Assembly (NCBI RefSeq): GCF_014356525.2
Contig: NC_052511.1
Location: 13,047,675 to 13,111,674 of the forward strand
DNA: 64,000 bases
DNA from: Nilaparvata lugens
Taxonomy: Eukaryota > Arthropoda > Insecta > Hemiptera > Delphacidae
Direction of reading: 5' to 3'
The notes under the pieces were generated by a model. It worked only from the letters and a program-made list of their open reading frames with translations, was not told where the DNA came from and searched no databases. This document shows, piece after piece, positions 50,190 through 63,782 of the stretch; positions within the stretch are counted from its first letter, which is position 1; the number at the start of each line of letters is the position of its first letter. The translations under genes were made by a program, and so were the position numbers.

Positions 50190-52099
50190 TTTCACCATCA
50201 CATAAGATATATTTTGAATGTACCCTATTTTCAGTGACTCTCAACGAATTTCTTGTTCTCTCCAGTTCTCCACGGATATGAATGAACAAAATCTATGAAT
50301 ATATTCGCAACAAAGTATGTCGACTACATGTGAAGATTCGATTACCCTCAGTTGAGGAGTAGTCAAAGGTCGTAGAGCACAAGTCGCCGCCAGTTCACAT
50401 ATGAAATACGATTCCTGTGAGGATTGGAAATATTGAATGTATCTGGAAAGTCCGACAACAAGTCATGACTGGATAAAATGCTCCGCTTTTATGTGAACAC
50501 TATAGAATCGGCCAAAGGTCTGCTTGTGACGTATGACTCCTTTTGTTCCTGCACCGCCATTTCTCCTTTTTTATCTGCCCTCGATTCAGTATTTACAATT
50601 CACCCTGGAGACAGCTATAGTCACATTTATTTAGAATGGGCAGCATTGGTTATATGGAAAACATTGATGCTTCACTATAAGAAGTGCTGACAGTTAGCGG
50701 TGCTTTCCAGTTGGGTCGGTCGGTCACCCTTTCCTTCAAGCTACGACGACGACGTTCTTTGCGATTTACTGTCGAATTATTTCTGGATTCTGGTGAGAGT
50801 TGTCTTCGAATAGATTTACAGTACACTGATCTCTTGAAATACACTGATTCAAAATCCATTATGTTTGTGAAGTTGTAAAATAATTCGCCATACGAAATAG
50901 AAATCCTTTGCTCCGCGTAAAACCGTCTCAGTCATGATAATAAATTTTAAGATTCTGTTACACAGAGTTTATGATTTAATGACTCCAACCAAAGAGATAC
51001 TTCTTCAAATGTTTATCTGAACCGGAATTGTGGGTTGAAAGTTTTTAAATATTACAGACTGGTATCATCATACTCCCTTAGAAAAGTTTACAGAATGATA
51101 ATCACCATTCACTAGAGATATTAAATTTCAAAAATATAATTTCCATGTGCTTTTAGTATATAGTTCGAAATACGGAGAAAAGGGTCATTATTTATTCTCA
51201 TCATGAAAATCAGTTTATTCTCATAGGCCTATATGTCAAGTAGTGATACTAACAAAATAGTTATTTGTGCAACTAGTGCGCAAAGTGACAGTTTGCTGCA
51301 CCGAAAGAAACGTTTACGCACGATCCGAAGGCGAGGGCGGAATGATTTCTTGAGTGCAGCAGAGGAACTTTGCTCACGTATTTCACATTAAATGTGAGAA
51401 TTGAATATGAGAAGTGGTTGAATATGGGTAAAATGATGGCTGAAATCTATCAAATGTTTGTCTGTATAAGTTTGCTATTAATAACAACTTTAATTTTTTT
51501 TAAACTTGATTATCCAATTGAAAATTTAAAAAAATATTTTTTGAAATAATGAATGAAATTAATAATATTTAAAATGTATAATTTAATGAGTTCTCATTTT
51601 TATTTATTTGAAAATCAGAAAAAATATAGATAGAACAAATTCGCATTCAAAATATACGTCAACAATGTCAACAGCTGATTGGGATGGCAAAGTTATACTT
51701 TGCGCACTAAAGCGTAAAAATGATTCTTTGCGTTCTGTAATCAGTGCAGGAATTGTCACTTTTTATGTTAACTGTAGGAAAAGTAAATAATACTTTTCAT
51801 AATATAGCATACTTTTCATACATGCTCGATTATTTCAATAAGCTCCCACTCATTAATAATAATTATTAGATATAAATTGGCAGGATTTGATTTTTCGAGT
51901 ATGATTTTATAATAGTTACTTTTCTGATTCAAACGTTTTCATCTTCAAGTTGTTCACTTTTATTCATTTCAATTTTTATTCCAATTTAAAAGCACACTGG
52001 CAAATTCAAGATGTTGAAATATTTGATATGAAGACGTATATAGGAGTCTTTTTATGAACAAAGTAGTGTTTAAAGTCATGATTTTATGTCATAATAAAA
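50190..52099. other. No gene recognised
   Basis: Short open frames only. Two patches with GTGCGCAAAGT-like and complementary sequence (about 51278-51330 and 51690-51765) may be remnants of one old repeat in opposite orientation. Confidence 0.4.
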
Positions 52100-52281
52100 A
52101 ATAATAATATCGTGTGACCTGGCTGGCTCAGGTCTGGTGTAAGAGTTTTCTGGTCGCAACTGATCAATTCCAGGGCCTCTGACATGACCTAACGACTGCT
52201 TTTTAGGCAGCCGGGACCTTCGACTTAACGTGTCCATCCGAAACACGAGAGTGGCCCGAGATAAATATCTTGCCCGGGCCG

Positions 52282-52292
52282 GGAATTGAACC
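52282..52292 (-). promoter_or_regulatory. SINE box B (RNA polymerase III internal promoter)
   Basis: GGTTCAATTCC on the minus strand fits the box B consensus GGTTCRANNCC, about 33 bp downstream of box A. Confidence 0.8.
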
Positions 52293-52324
52293 CGGACCTC
52301 TGAATCATTAAGCCAGCATCCGAT

Positions 52325-52335
52325 CCACTCGACTA
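52325..52335 (-). promoter_or_regulatory. SINE box A (RNA polymerase III internal promoter)
   Basis: TAGTCGAGTGG on the minus strand fits the box A consensus TRGYNNARNGG at every position. Confidence 0.8.
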
Positions 52336-52374
52336 CGGCCTCTCCAAAAATTATTGTTTATGCCATAACAAAAT

Positions 52375-55300
52375 AATCTCACTGATACTCCTCTTGTGAA
52401 TATTCATAAGGTGAAAGATTAGGCTTGTATTATATCAGTGATTATACAAGAAATTGAATTGTGACCATTAAGAAAGCATGGAAGGCAGAGGCAGCAAGTA
52501 ATGAGGAAGTGTTCAGTAGTTGATAACAACAACCATTAGAATATCATTTGAGACTCTCAACAATGGGCTGTGCTGGTAGTGGAGTAATGTGCAGAGTGAG
52601 AGAAAGTGAGAGGGACCGATGAGATATGCGGAAGCTATGTATGACTCTCTGCTCCAATGGAGAGGTGGCCAAATAATGAAAGTTTTGCTATAAATTATCC
52701 TTTCCACACAATTTGCGGGGGATACTCTCGAGGGAGTTGAATAGCCTCTACTGTACGCAACACACTTGCTGATAATAAACATGAAGATCCCGGAGCCTAT
52801 CATGTTAGACTAAGAGAATCAATCCTCTTATTTATTTCAAATGAAATAAAAACACACATATATAGTTAAATTCTACAGTGACTCAGTCGATTTTTTTTAA
52901 ATAGAAACAAAATGTTCTATTTAAAAAATGAACAAGGATAAGTGTCGAGTTTTGGGAGAACGTTAAGATTTCCCTTATTTGGAAGAAGTCACTGTTTGTG
53001 GATCTAGCAGTTTCTTAAACATATAATCAATTTCTTCTTGTTTCATGCATTTTAATTTGAGTATTTTCGACCCCTTTTCCTTTTGCGTCCATTTTCTCAT
53101 CGACTGTCGTAAATACAAAAGTAGGTATATTTTTGTATTAGTATCTGGCCTCATTTTGAAAACATAATTATTCTATTACTTAGAAAAATGAATGAATTTT
53201 ATTCATGAACTTTTGTTTTCTCTTCGATTCGAATTTGTATTGTATTTCTGTGGTTTGCTGTTTGTCATAGGTCTTCAGAACTGACAAAGGAAATGAAACC
53301 AATCAATCAATCTTGTTAATTGGTTGATTATCAAATCAAACTTGGTTAATTTAACACGATCTTAGTTATTTTGTGTATGCGGTTCAAAATTTAGAATCAA
53401 GTTAGCTCCTCCATTAACGGCAATCTGAAATTAATTATAGATTTACAATTTTCCAATTCGTAAAGAAATATTGAGGGTTTGACTGAATAGTATACTAGTT
53501 AATCAATGTTATTGATTGTTTCTCTATGATTTATTGTTCACCCCCAGAAATTGTAATAACAGTAGATATAAAAGAAAATATCATCACATATCAACTATTC
53601 TTTTCATATCCTAAGGGATGATGCATAACATATTATGAAAAATTGGTCATGATCTACTACTATTTTCATAAATAATCAATTTTTTCTGTGATGATTTATC
53701 ATTCCACCCCAGCAGGAAACTCATGAAATATTTGCAAAATTTATCAATAGTAGAGTTTCTATCGGTCTCATATTGGAACCAATGATGAGGGTTTATGAAG
53801 AAAAGTGGTAACATTTAAAATTCACCCCTCTTCTCACCAGAACTATAGTAGGAAACGATTAAAATCCCATGAAAATATTTTTCCGATGATGTTGAAAGCT
53901 TCGATGATGGTCTGGTAATAATAGCGTGGTCACGTGATTGATCGCCACTTAAATCGATACTTAGTATGGAGCATCAATACTTCTATACCTCGAAGGACTG
54001 TTGAATTATTTAGATTGAATTATTTATAAAAAGCTTTGGATCGGGGAGCTGGCGCCTGAAATATGACAGGAGAATCCCACGGGCCAAGAATCCATTTTGA
54101 TGATGATCGGCTCGCCGCTTTGCCATAAAAAATGCAACACCTTCACACAACAGACTCCAGCCGACTGCTGAAAAAGTCCAGAGTGGACCAAGATGACATC
54201 ATGACTGATGATGTTGGCCTCATCTGTAGGCTTTCTTCCTTGACGACATCGCAAATCGTCTGAAAAAATGCCGCTATCAAGTCACCGGATTCGAGTTGGT
54301 AGGTAAATTTTGTCGTGACGGAGTGATTGACAATACTGCGAGACCCTTATACCGTCATGCAAGAGTAGTTTCCCCAACACAGCATGTATTGACTCGGCTA
54401 TTGAGGAAATAGCTTTTTGGTGACGTGGAAAAAAATTACCATTTCCAAGGCAGGATTTGGCCTTGTAATCAATCTGTCTCCAAAGAATGAGAGTAGTTAT
54501 CAACAAGACAATACAATAGTGAAAATCAGTAGGTGGGTAATCAAAAACAACCAAACCGGAATCAAAATAGTTCAATTGATTCGTAGATGTGACTACTTTG
54601 TATATTAATGAAACAATCTGCTTCGAATAATAATGGTTGAAGGTCCTAACCTTATTATTATTTATTCTTACTACATATTGGAAATTGAAGGTTAACTCTT
54701 GTACTCTCATACTTGTAATCAGTAACAGTATCACATTGGAAATTCCTGTCAACTGGCAGAAAATGAAACTAGGAGACATAAACTATAATTTCCCCCTCTA
54801 ATATTGTCAATTAATTGTTTTTTCCATTATATTGACAATGTAAAACATGACTGGTGGACCGATGATAAGAAAATGCTCTAAAAAGACCCAATGATTTTAC
54901 CTGTCCATATGATTTACAATGGTATTGAAGATGTCGCCTTACAATACTCTTCTCCAGTTTATTCGATAGGAATTCTTTTTCATGGCACAGTCTCTGCCCG
55001 ACCAGGTACATGAATCATCTAAGTTTTTCCCCAAGAAGGTAGAATCCCGGTTGACAAAGATTTGTAGCTTTGGACCCTTTTTTCAGTGGCGTCTTTACGT
55101 TGATTAAATTCGCACCGGTTTCTGGGGCCGGAGAAATACCTCTTATGAATCAAGGATTATACCTCTTGTTCGACTTCGTCTCGAGATCCCTGCTTTGTCG
55201 GTGATAAGCCTCATCTCACCTTTCAATAACTACAAAAGCTGGAAATATCTTATTAGACTTGGTCTCAATGAGTTCACAGCCAGAATTTTCCTTCAGATGT

Positions 55301-57139
55301 AGAATCTGCGAAAAAATATCATCGTAAGGGGGAAAAAGAATTTAATTATCCAATGAATGACTAGAAAAAGGAACTTTATAAGACTTTATAAGACTCTGGA
55401 TAAAACTTATCATTATCTAAGGTGTTCATTATGTGAAAGACTAAAAAGTACAAAAAATACGTAGCGAAAGAAAAAAATTATTTCCACTCATATAGTATTC
55501 CTGTAGTATTCAAAAGAAACACAATTCACCGGTAATTTTGAATATGTTCATTACAAATTCAATCATTCCATTCATCAAAATGCATCAAATAAATCCACTG
55601 ATCATATTTCAAACCCATCTGATTATGGTTGATATAGCGGAGCATGAATAAAAATGAATTTAAAGTGGAGCTGAATCAAACAAATTTATTGATACTTTAT
55701 AAGATATTCATTCGCATGCGATAGCGTTACTACGTTCCTTTTCTACCCATGACATATTATTTTTCAATACCAGCATCAAGTTCACCATAGAAACCCTAGT
55801 AATGCAATTTTGATTGTTACAGATACAGTAATATATGTATATTGAAGTCTCTTAGAGAAAAATATCAAAACAGCATTCCAGGAGCGAAAGAATTGTTTTT
55901 CATTTTCCATCAAGAAGGGAGATCTTTTTGCTGCCTACTGGATCACTATCAACCCTGCGGGTCACAAAGCGTAACGTATATATCTGCTGGAGTCACATTA
56001 ATAATTCATCGATTCCACCTGCTCTCAGACGAAAGTGACAACGTTATTTAAGAGACTGTATTTTGAAAGGTCAACTTGTTCCACCTAAAATGGAATTATT
56101 GTTACAGTATTGCCGAGTTTTTCTCAGATCCTTCAAGTAGAAATGTGTGTTTTGGGAAAAATAGTAGAATTATATATAGAATTTGGAAGTGACATCTTTC
56201 AAATTCAAGTTCTCAAGTTAACTCGAGTCATAACGTGTGTTTTTATTCTCTTTGAATTGTTTTTTTTCAGATATGGAGGTTCTGGAGAAATGCGTTCACT
56301 CTCCATTTGCCTTTTGTTATATCATAGAGATGTCTAGAAGAGAAAGACTGAGAATGATTCAGATAATAATGATTTCTCTATATGAGCTCAATTAATTAGT
56401 TGTATCATTCGAGGGGTGAGATTTGGAGAAAAATATTTGGTTCCATTACAATAATGGAAACTGTCTTGGATTTGAATTTTGGAAATTGAAGTCGCATTCA
56501 TAAGTATTATCTGAGCACTGTTGAAATATAAAATAGTATTAGCAATAATATTCAACAGAATAGAGTTTTACAATATCAAAAGAGATCCTACATAAAAGTC
56601 GAAAGAAAGTATGTTAGGCTAAATTTACTATTTGAAGAGAATATTATTTTAAGTGAATGTGAAACATGAAGCATGAAACATGAACAGTGGAGTGTGAACC
56701 TGTTTTTTCAAGTGAATTAAAATAATAGTTCTATTTTCATGCGATAGATGATGATGTTATCAGAGATGATCATAAGAAATGATGATTGATGATTCTTGAG
56801 AAATGATGAGATGATTTTAGAAATGATCTTCTTCATGACCTTTCCTCCACTCATTAATCATTATAATATAATCATCACTTGAACTCAATGCTTATAAAAT
56901 AAAATTAATCAAATTCATATCCCTCTTTGAGTGAATGGCAACTTGATTAGATCTTCATTTCTGATAGGTTTTCCTATAGATTTATCTAGTGGAATTTGAA
57001 ATATTGTTTCCAATTGTATAAATAAATAAAGTTTAAAATTCTCTTTTATTATATGTTATTGTATTTTGATTAATAGTTTTATTTACTTATATATTAATCT
57101 TATGTAATTTTATTACATAATATGTAATCTATTTTTTTC
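52375..57139. other. No gene recognised
   Basis: Mostly AT-rich. A run ending in AATCAATCAATC near 53308 may be a retroelement tail. A 165-codon minus frame at 54779-54282 is longer than expected by chance, but no motif is recognised. G+C-richer patches at 54040-54260 and 55080-55220 have no identifiable product. Confidence 0.4.
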
Positions 57140-57247
57140 TGTTCTTATGTAAATTTTTCTTCTTTTGTAAAGGGTTGTGTGGCAGAGAGGACCAGGAGTC
57201 CTAATTCCGCCCTAATAAAGGCATATAATCAATCAATCAATCAATCT
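57140..57247 (+). mobile_element. 3' end of a non-LTR retrotransposon with (AATC)n tail
   Basis: TGGCAGAGAGGACCAGGAGT followed by CCTAATTCCGCCCTAATAAA and a tail of AATC repeats (57226-57246). Short tandem tails of this kind are typical of several insect LINE clades. No reverse transcriptase remains. Confidence 0.55.
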
Positions 57248-58273
57248 TTCACTAATATCATGGATTAATTTTACTATCTAGTTATTCCAAGCTAATAATT
57301 GGGATTCAAAACCTAATCGCACAGAGCGCAAATAACGATCTTATTAGGATGCATTTATGTGGCCCAATAATGATAATAATAAAGTGCATTGAAATAGCTT
57401 GTCAGCAAGAGAAAAACAATGGCGTTGGCAAATGGAGTATGCCATTAAAACACGACCACCATTAATCGAATATGCTATGAATTACCACCACCCACAGCCA
57501 ATAAAATTTGTTTATGACTCCATGAGGAACTAGCAGTCAGGCCAGATGCTTGTGAGCACGGGTTTGGCCTGGATTTTTCAATAATTTTCCGTCCCAATCT
57601 TGATTTGGCTCACTACATTCGGTCGTTCAATAAATATTCATCTGGAAAACGCATCCGCTCGTAGTTCTTGATCACCATAAAACGAGTCACAACAATTGTT
57701 TTTCAGCTGCAGCCAACTACAGCTAGAAGCTCGTGGCCCATTAATCATGACAACTGCACAACTATCTGTTGCATGGGTGCAGTTTTCCTTTCCGCTCAAA
57801 CTGAATAGAGATGGAGATCGAGCTCGTGTGTGAATGAAAATTGAATTAACCCAGATAGTGACCCAGAAACTACCAAGAAATATGACTGGAGCGCATGACC
57901 ATGACGCGCAGAAACTTGACTAATAAAAAATGGGAGTTGAGCTTCAGAAACATTGCTAGAACTGAATCATTGAGTACATGACGCCTGAAAATTGACGGGG
58001 ATAAAATGGGATTTGAGTTTTAGTTGCAATAGGTATGTTTTCTCAATTCCACCGAATAATAGAATTCAATCATAATTTTGCTCAATCCGTTCATTCGTCA
58101 TATCCTAATTGAGAGAAATTAATAAATTGCGAAATAATAAATTATGTTGTGCGATTACAGATCGAGAAAAATCCAGATCGTTGAATAATTATTATAAGTT
58201 CATTGGGGATTGAATTGAGAGTAAGATCAAATGTATAGTATTAATAATTATTGCTGGATTATGAAGATAATTT
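57248..58273. other. No gene recognised
   Basis: Moderate G+C in 57400-57900 but no open frame of note. Confidence 0.45.
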
Positions 58274-58437
58274 CGTGTGATTTGGCTGGCTCAGTGTTTT
58301 TAGTCTGGTGTCACAGTTTTCAGGTCACATCAATCTGATAAATGTTAGAGCTTCTGACATGACCTAACGACTGGTTCAAGGTACAGTTACTGTACTGTTT
58401 ATATAATAAATGTAGTTGAAGGTAGCCGGCACCTTGC
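58274..58437 (-). mobile_element. Truncated SINE relative (tail half only)
   Basis: Shares GTGTGA..TGGCTGGCTCA, TCTGGTGTCACAG, TCTGACATGACCTAACGACT and GCCGGCACCTT with the body of the SINE at 52100, in the same orientation. It lacks the tRNA-like head and has a ~45-bp insertion. The flank near 58250 is AT-rich. Confidence 0.7.
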
Positions 58438-61149
58438 TAGATTCATGAGGTTTTTGTATTAAGATTGTTATTTGAATCAATCCCACTCTCATATCACGGA
58501 AATCCAGTTTATTTGACATCATACTTATGAACACAAATCAATGAACTATTTCATAGATCCATATCAATTTCTCAAATATCTTCTAATCGACCCCATTAAT
58601 TTCAACATCTCTTCCAACTCTATTTTATAACTGTTTTCTAATCCACATTCGAGATTGAAAAAATTAATAATCACTTTGCAAAAAAAATTGGCAAATCTGT
58701 TGAATCTTCACCTTTCCAGTGGTTTGATTATATAAAGTTTCTTATCTATAAGGATATTGTTCTCATTATCTTAATACAATTTGGAATCTCCATTCCATAA
58801 ATATAAACTGATGCAACTTCTGTAGAAGTAATAATATTACTAATGGTCTGTTTGATTATTTTCCACGTGGAACCAACCTTTGACACCTCGACAATGTTTT
58901 TCATTCGCTCGAAAAGTGGAGCGATCATTTAATTGCATATGAAAACAATTCCTGAAACCAAATCTCAAACCTAAATAGAAGTGGAAGGTAAGCCAAACAA
59001 CAAAAGTCCCCCCATCACCCATGTCACAAACTCATAACTTACAATGAAACAAGCTCCATCCATATGCTCATGGTTAATAATTCAATCGGAATCAGGAAAC
59101 CTCTCTTATTTATCAGAAATATCTCAAGACATACTCATAACTCTCCAAGAAACAAGCTCAATTTCCATACAGCCATTGGCAATAATTCAATTTCACCCAG
59201 GAAACGTCTCTTATTTATGTCGCACAGTATTCATTCAACTGCATAATCTGATGTCATTTCGTGTCAAACCAGAATTAAAACGACGTTGGCGACAAGGATC
59301 TGATTCGAAAGTGGACTCAGTCATGCAAATACTGAACCTCCTTCAAACATGAATTTGAATCTATTGCATGTAGACAGGACTGAAAAACATTCGAACGTTT
59401 TGTTGTATATTGTTGGTTTGAAATATCTGCAGTCATAATTCAGCTGAGCTGATCAGTGCACTACATGAATTATGATTGAATAAGTTAAGGGTATTCAGAA
59501 TTAATTAATTTACATTTTTTCTCCCGTTGAATTCCAAGTGGATCCAGTAAATTGATGCTTATTCGATTATTGACTTGGAAATTCAATCATATAATATAAT
59601 AACATATAGTTTTTGACGCGCTAAATTTTTTCCTTTGAAATGAGCGTTGTTCAATGAGGTATTTAAATACCTGGATGAGTTGGGTGAGTTGGATATGTTC
59701 ATAATGTATGTTCTTGAATAGCAGTTGTAGATTGTTTAACAAAAACTCACATTTTTCCAGTGTGTACCTCTAATGTTGTCATTTGAATAATAATCAGAGA
59801 TGGAAAAATCATACCATGTGCAATAAATTGCTGTTATAAGTAGTCTTCGAATAGAGAGTGAACATAAGATTAATAAACATTTCGCATGTACTGCTACTGA
59901 AAAAACTACATTCATCAACAGAGAATTGCATCGATATTATCTTTCATTGAATGAGAATTCCTCCACTATTTCACATTGATTGTTATAAATTCCCAACGAT
60001 ACCCAAGAAAGGAGATTATTTCAACATCTATTGCTGCTCTAGTGTTTTTCAAAGCCTGATAGAGATGTTGCTCAAGTTCAATCCTAGTTGGATAACAAAA
60101 GATAATATCATAGAATAAGAATAGAGGAGCATGTACCTATGCTTTCGATGATAATATCAAAAAAGTTCTGTACTTGAACAGAACTATGCTCACTCATATA
60201 ATCGAGCTGCTTTGTAACAATTGTGGGTGGAATTGAGCATCGAACAATACAAGACAATACCAGATGTAGTTGGAAAGAACTAATCTCGCTGACATGATGG
60301 CGTTCCTTTGTAATAATAATTGTAATACCCGATTGTGACGTGGGCAACAGAAGGATTGAGGATTGAGGGTAGACAAGAGTTATACAAGCAGCGTCTAGTA
60401 TCATTGTGGAGGAGAATGGTTTGGTCTCTGGCCAAAGTAAATGTTGTAGTAAGTTGCCAAGCATTGTAGTCTGCTGGATAGAATATAAAATCCACATGCC
60501 TGAAGCAAGAAGCAGAGCAGAGCATAGGTTAGCAACGAGCGGCAGCCAAGCAGAAATACCGAATTCAACGTGGAATTATTCGCGCACTAGTATTATGATA
60601 TCCGAATTGTAACGTTGCCATTAGTTTGATGTTTCCTTCCCAGACCTTTCCAACTTCGTTCTTGACGTTCCAAAGTTTGAGGCTACCATGCATGGTTATC
60701 CTGTGTTTGTATTTTCATGAATATTACTGTATATACTCGGGAATGCTGATGCCCTGTTATAACACACGTGAGATCCTCTTGCAACTTACAACATCGACTC
60801 AATGCGAAGCATTCAAGCTATATGCTTTATATAAATGCTGACAGATCAAAGTGAATCTTACTAAACAAGAAGTGCTCGTGCTTTTGTTGCGAGTATGCTC
60901 GCGTTCCAGCTCCCGTCCGAATAATCTCTCGAAAATATTCGTCCGAAAATGTTTGCAAGTATTATTGCAGATGAATGGTTGAGAATTCGCTGTTGATTCA
61001 TTGATTCATTCTAATAGTCCGTACTCATTTCATTAGCTCCACCTCAATGTGTAAATTGATACGTTAACCTACTTTATCGAAAGGGAAATCCTTGTTTGAT
61101 ACATAGGATAGTTCATTCAGATTTATTCGAAAAATTCAGAGATGAGAAT
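58438..61149. other. No gene recognised
   Basis: Overlapping short minus frames at 60108-60525 (up to 129 codons) show no known motif. Otherwise AT-rich. Confidence 0.4.
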
Positions 61150-61456
61150 GTATGAATGGGTGATGAGTTTTCATAATTTATTGTCCCATTCTGTTTGTAT
61201 GAATGAGTGAGGAATTTTCGTTATTGACCTATTCTGTTTGTATAAATGAGTGAGGAATTTTCATGATTGACCTATTTTTTTTTTGTATGAATGGGTGATT
61301 AATTTTCATGATTGACCAATTATGTTTGTATGAATGGGTGAGGAATTTTCATGATTGACCTATTCTGTCTGTATGAATGGGTGATGAATTTTCATGATTG
61401 TCCTATTCTGTTTGTACGAATGGGTGAGGAATTTTCATGATTGACCTATTCTGTTT
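61150..61456. repeat. 43-bp minisatellite, seven units
   Basis: Seven head-to-tail copies of a unit GTATGAATGGGTGAGGAATT followed by TTCATGATTGACCTATTCTGTTT. The second, fourth, fifth, sixth and seventh are exactly 43 bp long; the first and third differ by a few bases. Confidence 0.95.
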
Positions 61457-61702
61457 GTACAGAAAAGTGGAGCTACATTCAGTTACATTTTCACCCAGAA
61501 TAGCCCATTATAATCTATTAATTTTCCATTTCCGTGAATCAATTATGTATTATTTAGTGAAGTGACTCCTATTATTGAATCTTAACGGAAAATGAATAAT
61601 ATTGAGAGATAATCAATTATTAATTGATTCAGTGCTGAAAGAGAATATTAACAACTCCTCATTGCATTTGATAGATTATAATAATATACAATAATAGAGC
61701 GA

Positions 61703-61792
61703 ATAAAGAAAATAAAAATCTCAGTACCCTTTTTTGAAATATTTTATCACTTTTGTTTCAAAAAAGGGTACTGAGATTTTTATTTTCTTTAT
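61703..61792. repeat. Perfect 37-bp inverted repeat (hairpin)
   Basis: Arms at 61703-61739 and 61756-61792 are exact reverse complements with a 16-base loop. The arms contain CTCAGTACCC and AAAATAAAAATC. The perfect match suggests a young event or a small foldback element. Confidence 0.9.
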
Positions 61793-63782
61793 ATTTATAT
61801 TACAAGTAGCCCTATACAGAAAATAATAATAGAGTATCTTATTAGATTGAATCCTAAATAATATGCATCTCAATAGAGCATCTTATTAGATTACTTTGCC
61901 CAGGGAATTTCATACCAAGAACCAGAAAATTGAAATTAATATTTTTATACAACTAGTAGTATCTCAATCAACAATTATGGATTTCTCTTTAAAAGTCAAT
62001 CTCTATGTGTGTATAATTGGATTCTAGATGTGTATAATGCATGTCAAATGTTGACATCTAGTACAGTGCTAGAGAATCGACTAACCGAAACTATTTCTTC
62101 TTTTCTAGCTCCAGTAGAATCAAGACTAGATTTTTTGCCCGTTTGAGCCATTTGGCAGCCGAGATTGCTCTGCTCCAGTACAGTATTGGCCCTTTCAGTG
62201 CAGCTGTTAATTAATCGTACACGTTGGAAGAAGGAAGCCTGCATTCTCCTTTAACTCAGCGCTGACTTCCAAGTGACGATAACTCATCACTTTAATTAAG
62301 ATTTTTCTTCTAGCCGTTTCTTGGACGTCTCTTTCTCTCTGCCTCCTCTGTTTTCATTATCAGCCTTTCACGTTATTGGGCCTGGTCCAATGCCAGAGAA
62401 ACCTCCATTCCAGACTCACGACAATCTTTTCCTCAAGTACGAGAGATTCACTTGACCAAGTAGTTGAAGATTTCCGAGAAATTACAACATTTTCCAATTT
62501 CTTCAATCAAAAAGTGATTCTCTCTGATTCGATTAACAACGGGAAATACTCCAAGACTATAAATAGATTGAAACTTTTTCTCTGAAACGATGAGGGGAAT
62601 TGATTGAATTTTGTAATGGACATTCTCAGAAATGACGCAAGTCTGCTACACATTAAGTAATCAATAAAGGAGAACCGACTTGAGAAGTAATACTGAAAAT
62701 GACAAGTGATGATGTCTGATGAGGAGGTTGATCAATTATTGATTATAGGAAATGTGCTTTTCGTGGCTCATGAGTTTGTTTCAGACAACAATCCATAACC
62801 TATTAGGTGGGAAAAGATCAATGAAGAATGATTCTTCAATGCAGGGGATAATTTTGTGTAATCTGAATATATTATTAATATTACTTCATACACGTCTTAT
62901 ACTTGACTAGAAGATGTTCGAATGGATGAAAATGGATTGTGTGAATGGAGCTAAACGGATTCAATTTCAGGTAAGCTATAGATTGAGACTATCTATGCAA
63001 CCAAGTGTTCAATTCGCAATCAATAGACAAGATATTCTTTTTAATCTATTGGAAGACAATCACCATTCATTATTTGACGTTAAATTTCTTTCACGACTGA
63101 TTAGATCCAATTATGATCATTATCACCATTCAATATTTCTTCAGTTTTTCATTTTGTTACATTAGGTTTGTACTCATGATAATCTATTTATTATGAAGAG
63201 TAATCCTATATTCTTTCCATTCCAAAGACCTATTTATTTTTGAATATGATATATTTCCAAGACAAAAATTCAATAATGAAAAAATTGAACATTATCTTTG
63301 TTTAGTAGCAGCTAAAATTCCGAAATCAGTCAATCACTTTAATAACTAAGAAAACTAAAATCAGCGCCTTTACATCAAATCGATGTGAAAGTATGAGAAT
63401 TCTATCAAAGTTGTTTTAGTGGCTCAGCATCCCTTGGGCTTGTGTCGAACTTCAGGTACATACAATCAACTTTTTCCATTGTTGTTGTTTGTTGTGCGCC
63501 TGCGCACTTCATGAATCATAAATGATTTCCCCTGAGCGTTTGACGTTTCTACTATAGAGAAAATATCAGAATATTACACCAGCAATATATTTCTGAAAAA
63601 AAAACATCGACGATCATTCCCAAGGAGTTTGTCTTCTTTCTATCTCACTCAGTATCCTCGTGTTATGGGAAATGTTAATCTTCAACGACTGAAGTATCAT
63701 TAGAAATAAAAGTCTGAACCGAAAACCAGAAGGAATAAAAACATGAATGTTTTTAAAAAATGATTTTCCTCGGACTACTATA
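61793..63782. other. No gene recognised
   Basis: Short open frames only. TCTTATTAGATT occurs twice (about 61836 and 61880) as a small direct repeat. Confidence 0.45.

Larger units (their letters stand above)
52100..52357 (-). mobile_element. tRNA-derived SINE
   Basis: On the minus strand a tRNA-like head begins near 52345 (GGCCGTAGTCGAGTGG). It has a perfect box A (TAGTCGAGTGG, 52325-52335) and a box B (GGTTCAATTCC, 52282-52292) at tRNA-like spacing. The body contains GGTCCCGGCTGCC and GTTAGGTCATGTCAGAGG, and the AT-rich tail lies at 52091-52110. Imperfect 17-bp flanking repeats (TTTATGTCATAATAAAA and TTTATGCCATAACAAAA) at 52083-52099 and 52358-52374 may be the target-site duplication. It encodes no protein and would be mobilised by a partner LINE. 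Confidence 0.85.

Noticed and set aside
52261..52345. tRNA gene on the minus strand
   Set aside because: The A and B boxes and a tRNA-like head are present, but the sequence continues into a SINE body and AT-rich tail, and an acceptor-stem partner is missing at the expected place.
60108..60525. Overlapping minus frames up to 129 codons
   Set aside because: Length is near chance expectation, no motif is seen, and several frames overlap without a preferred one.
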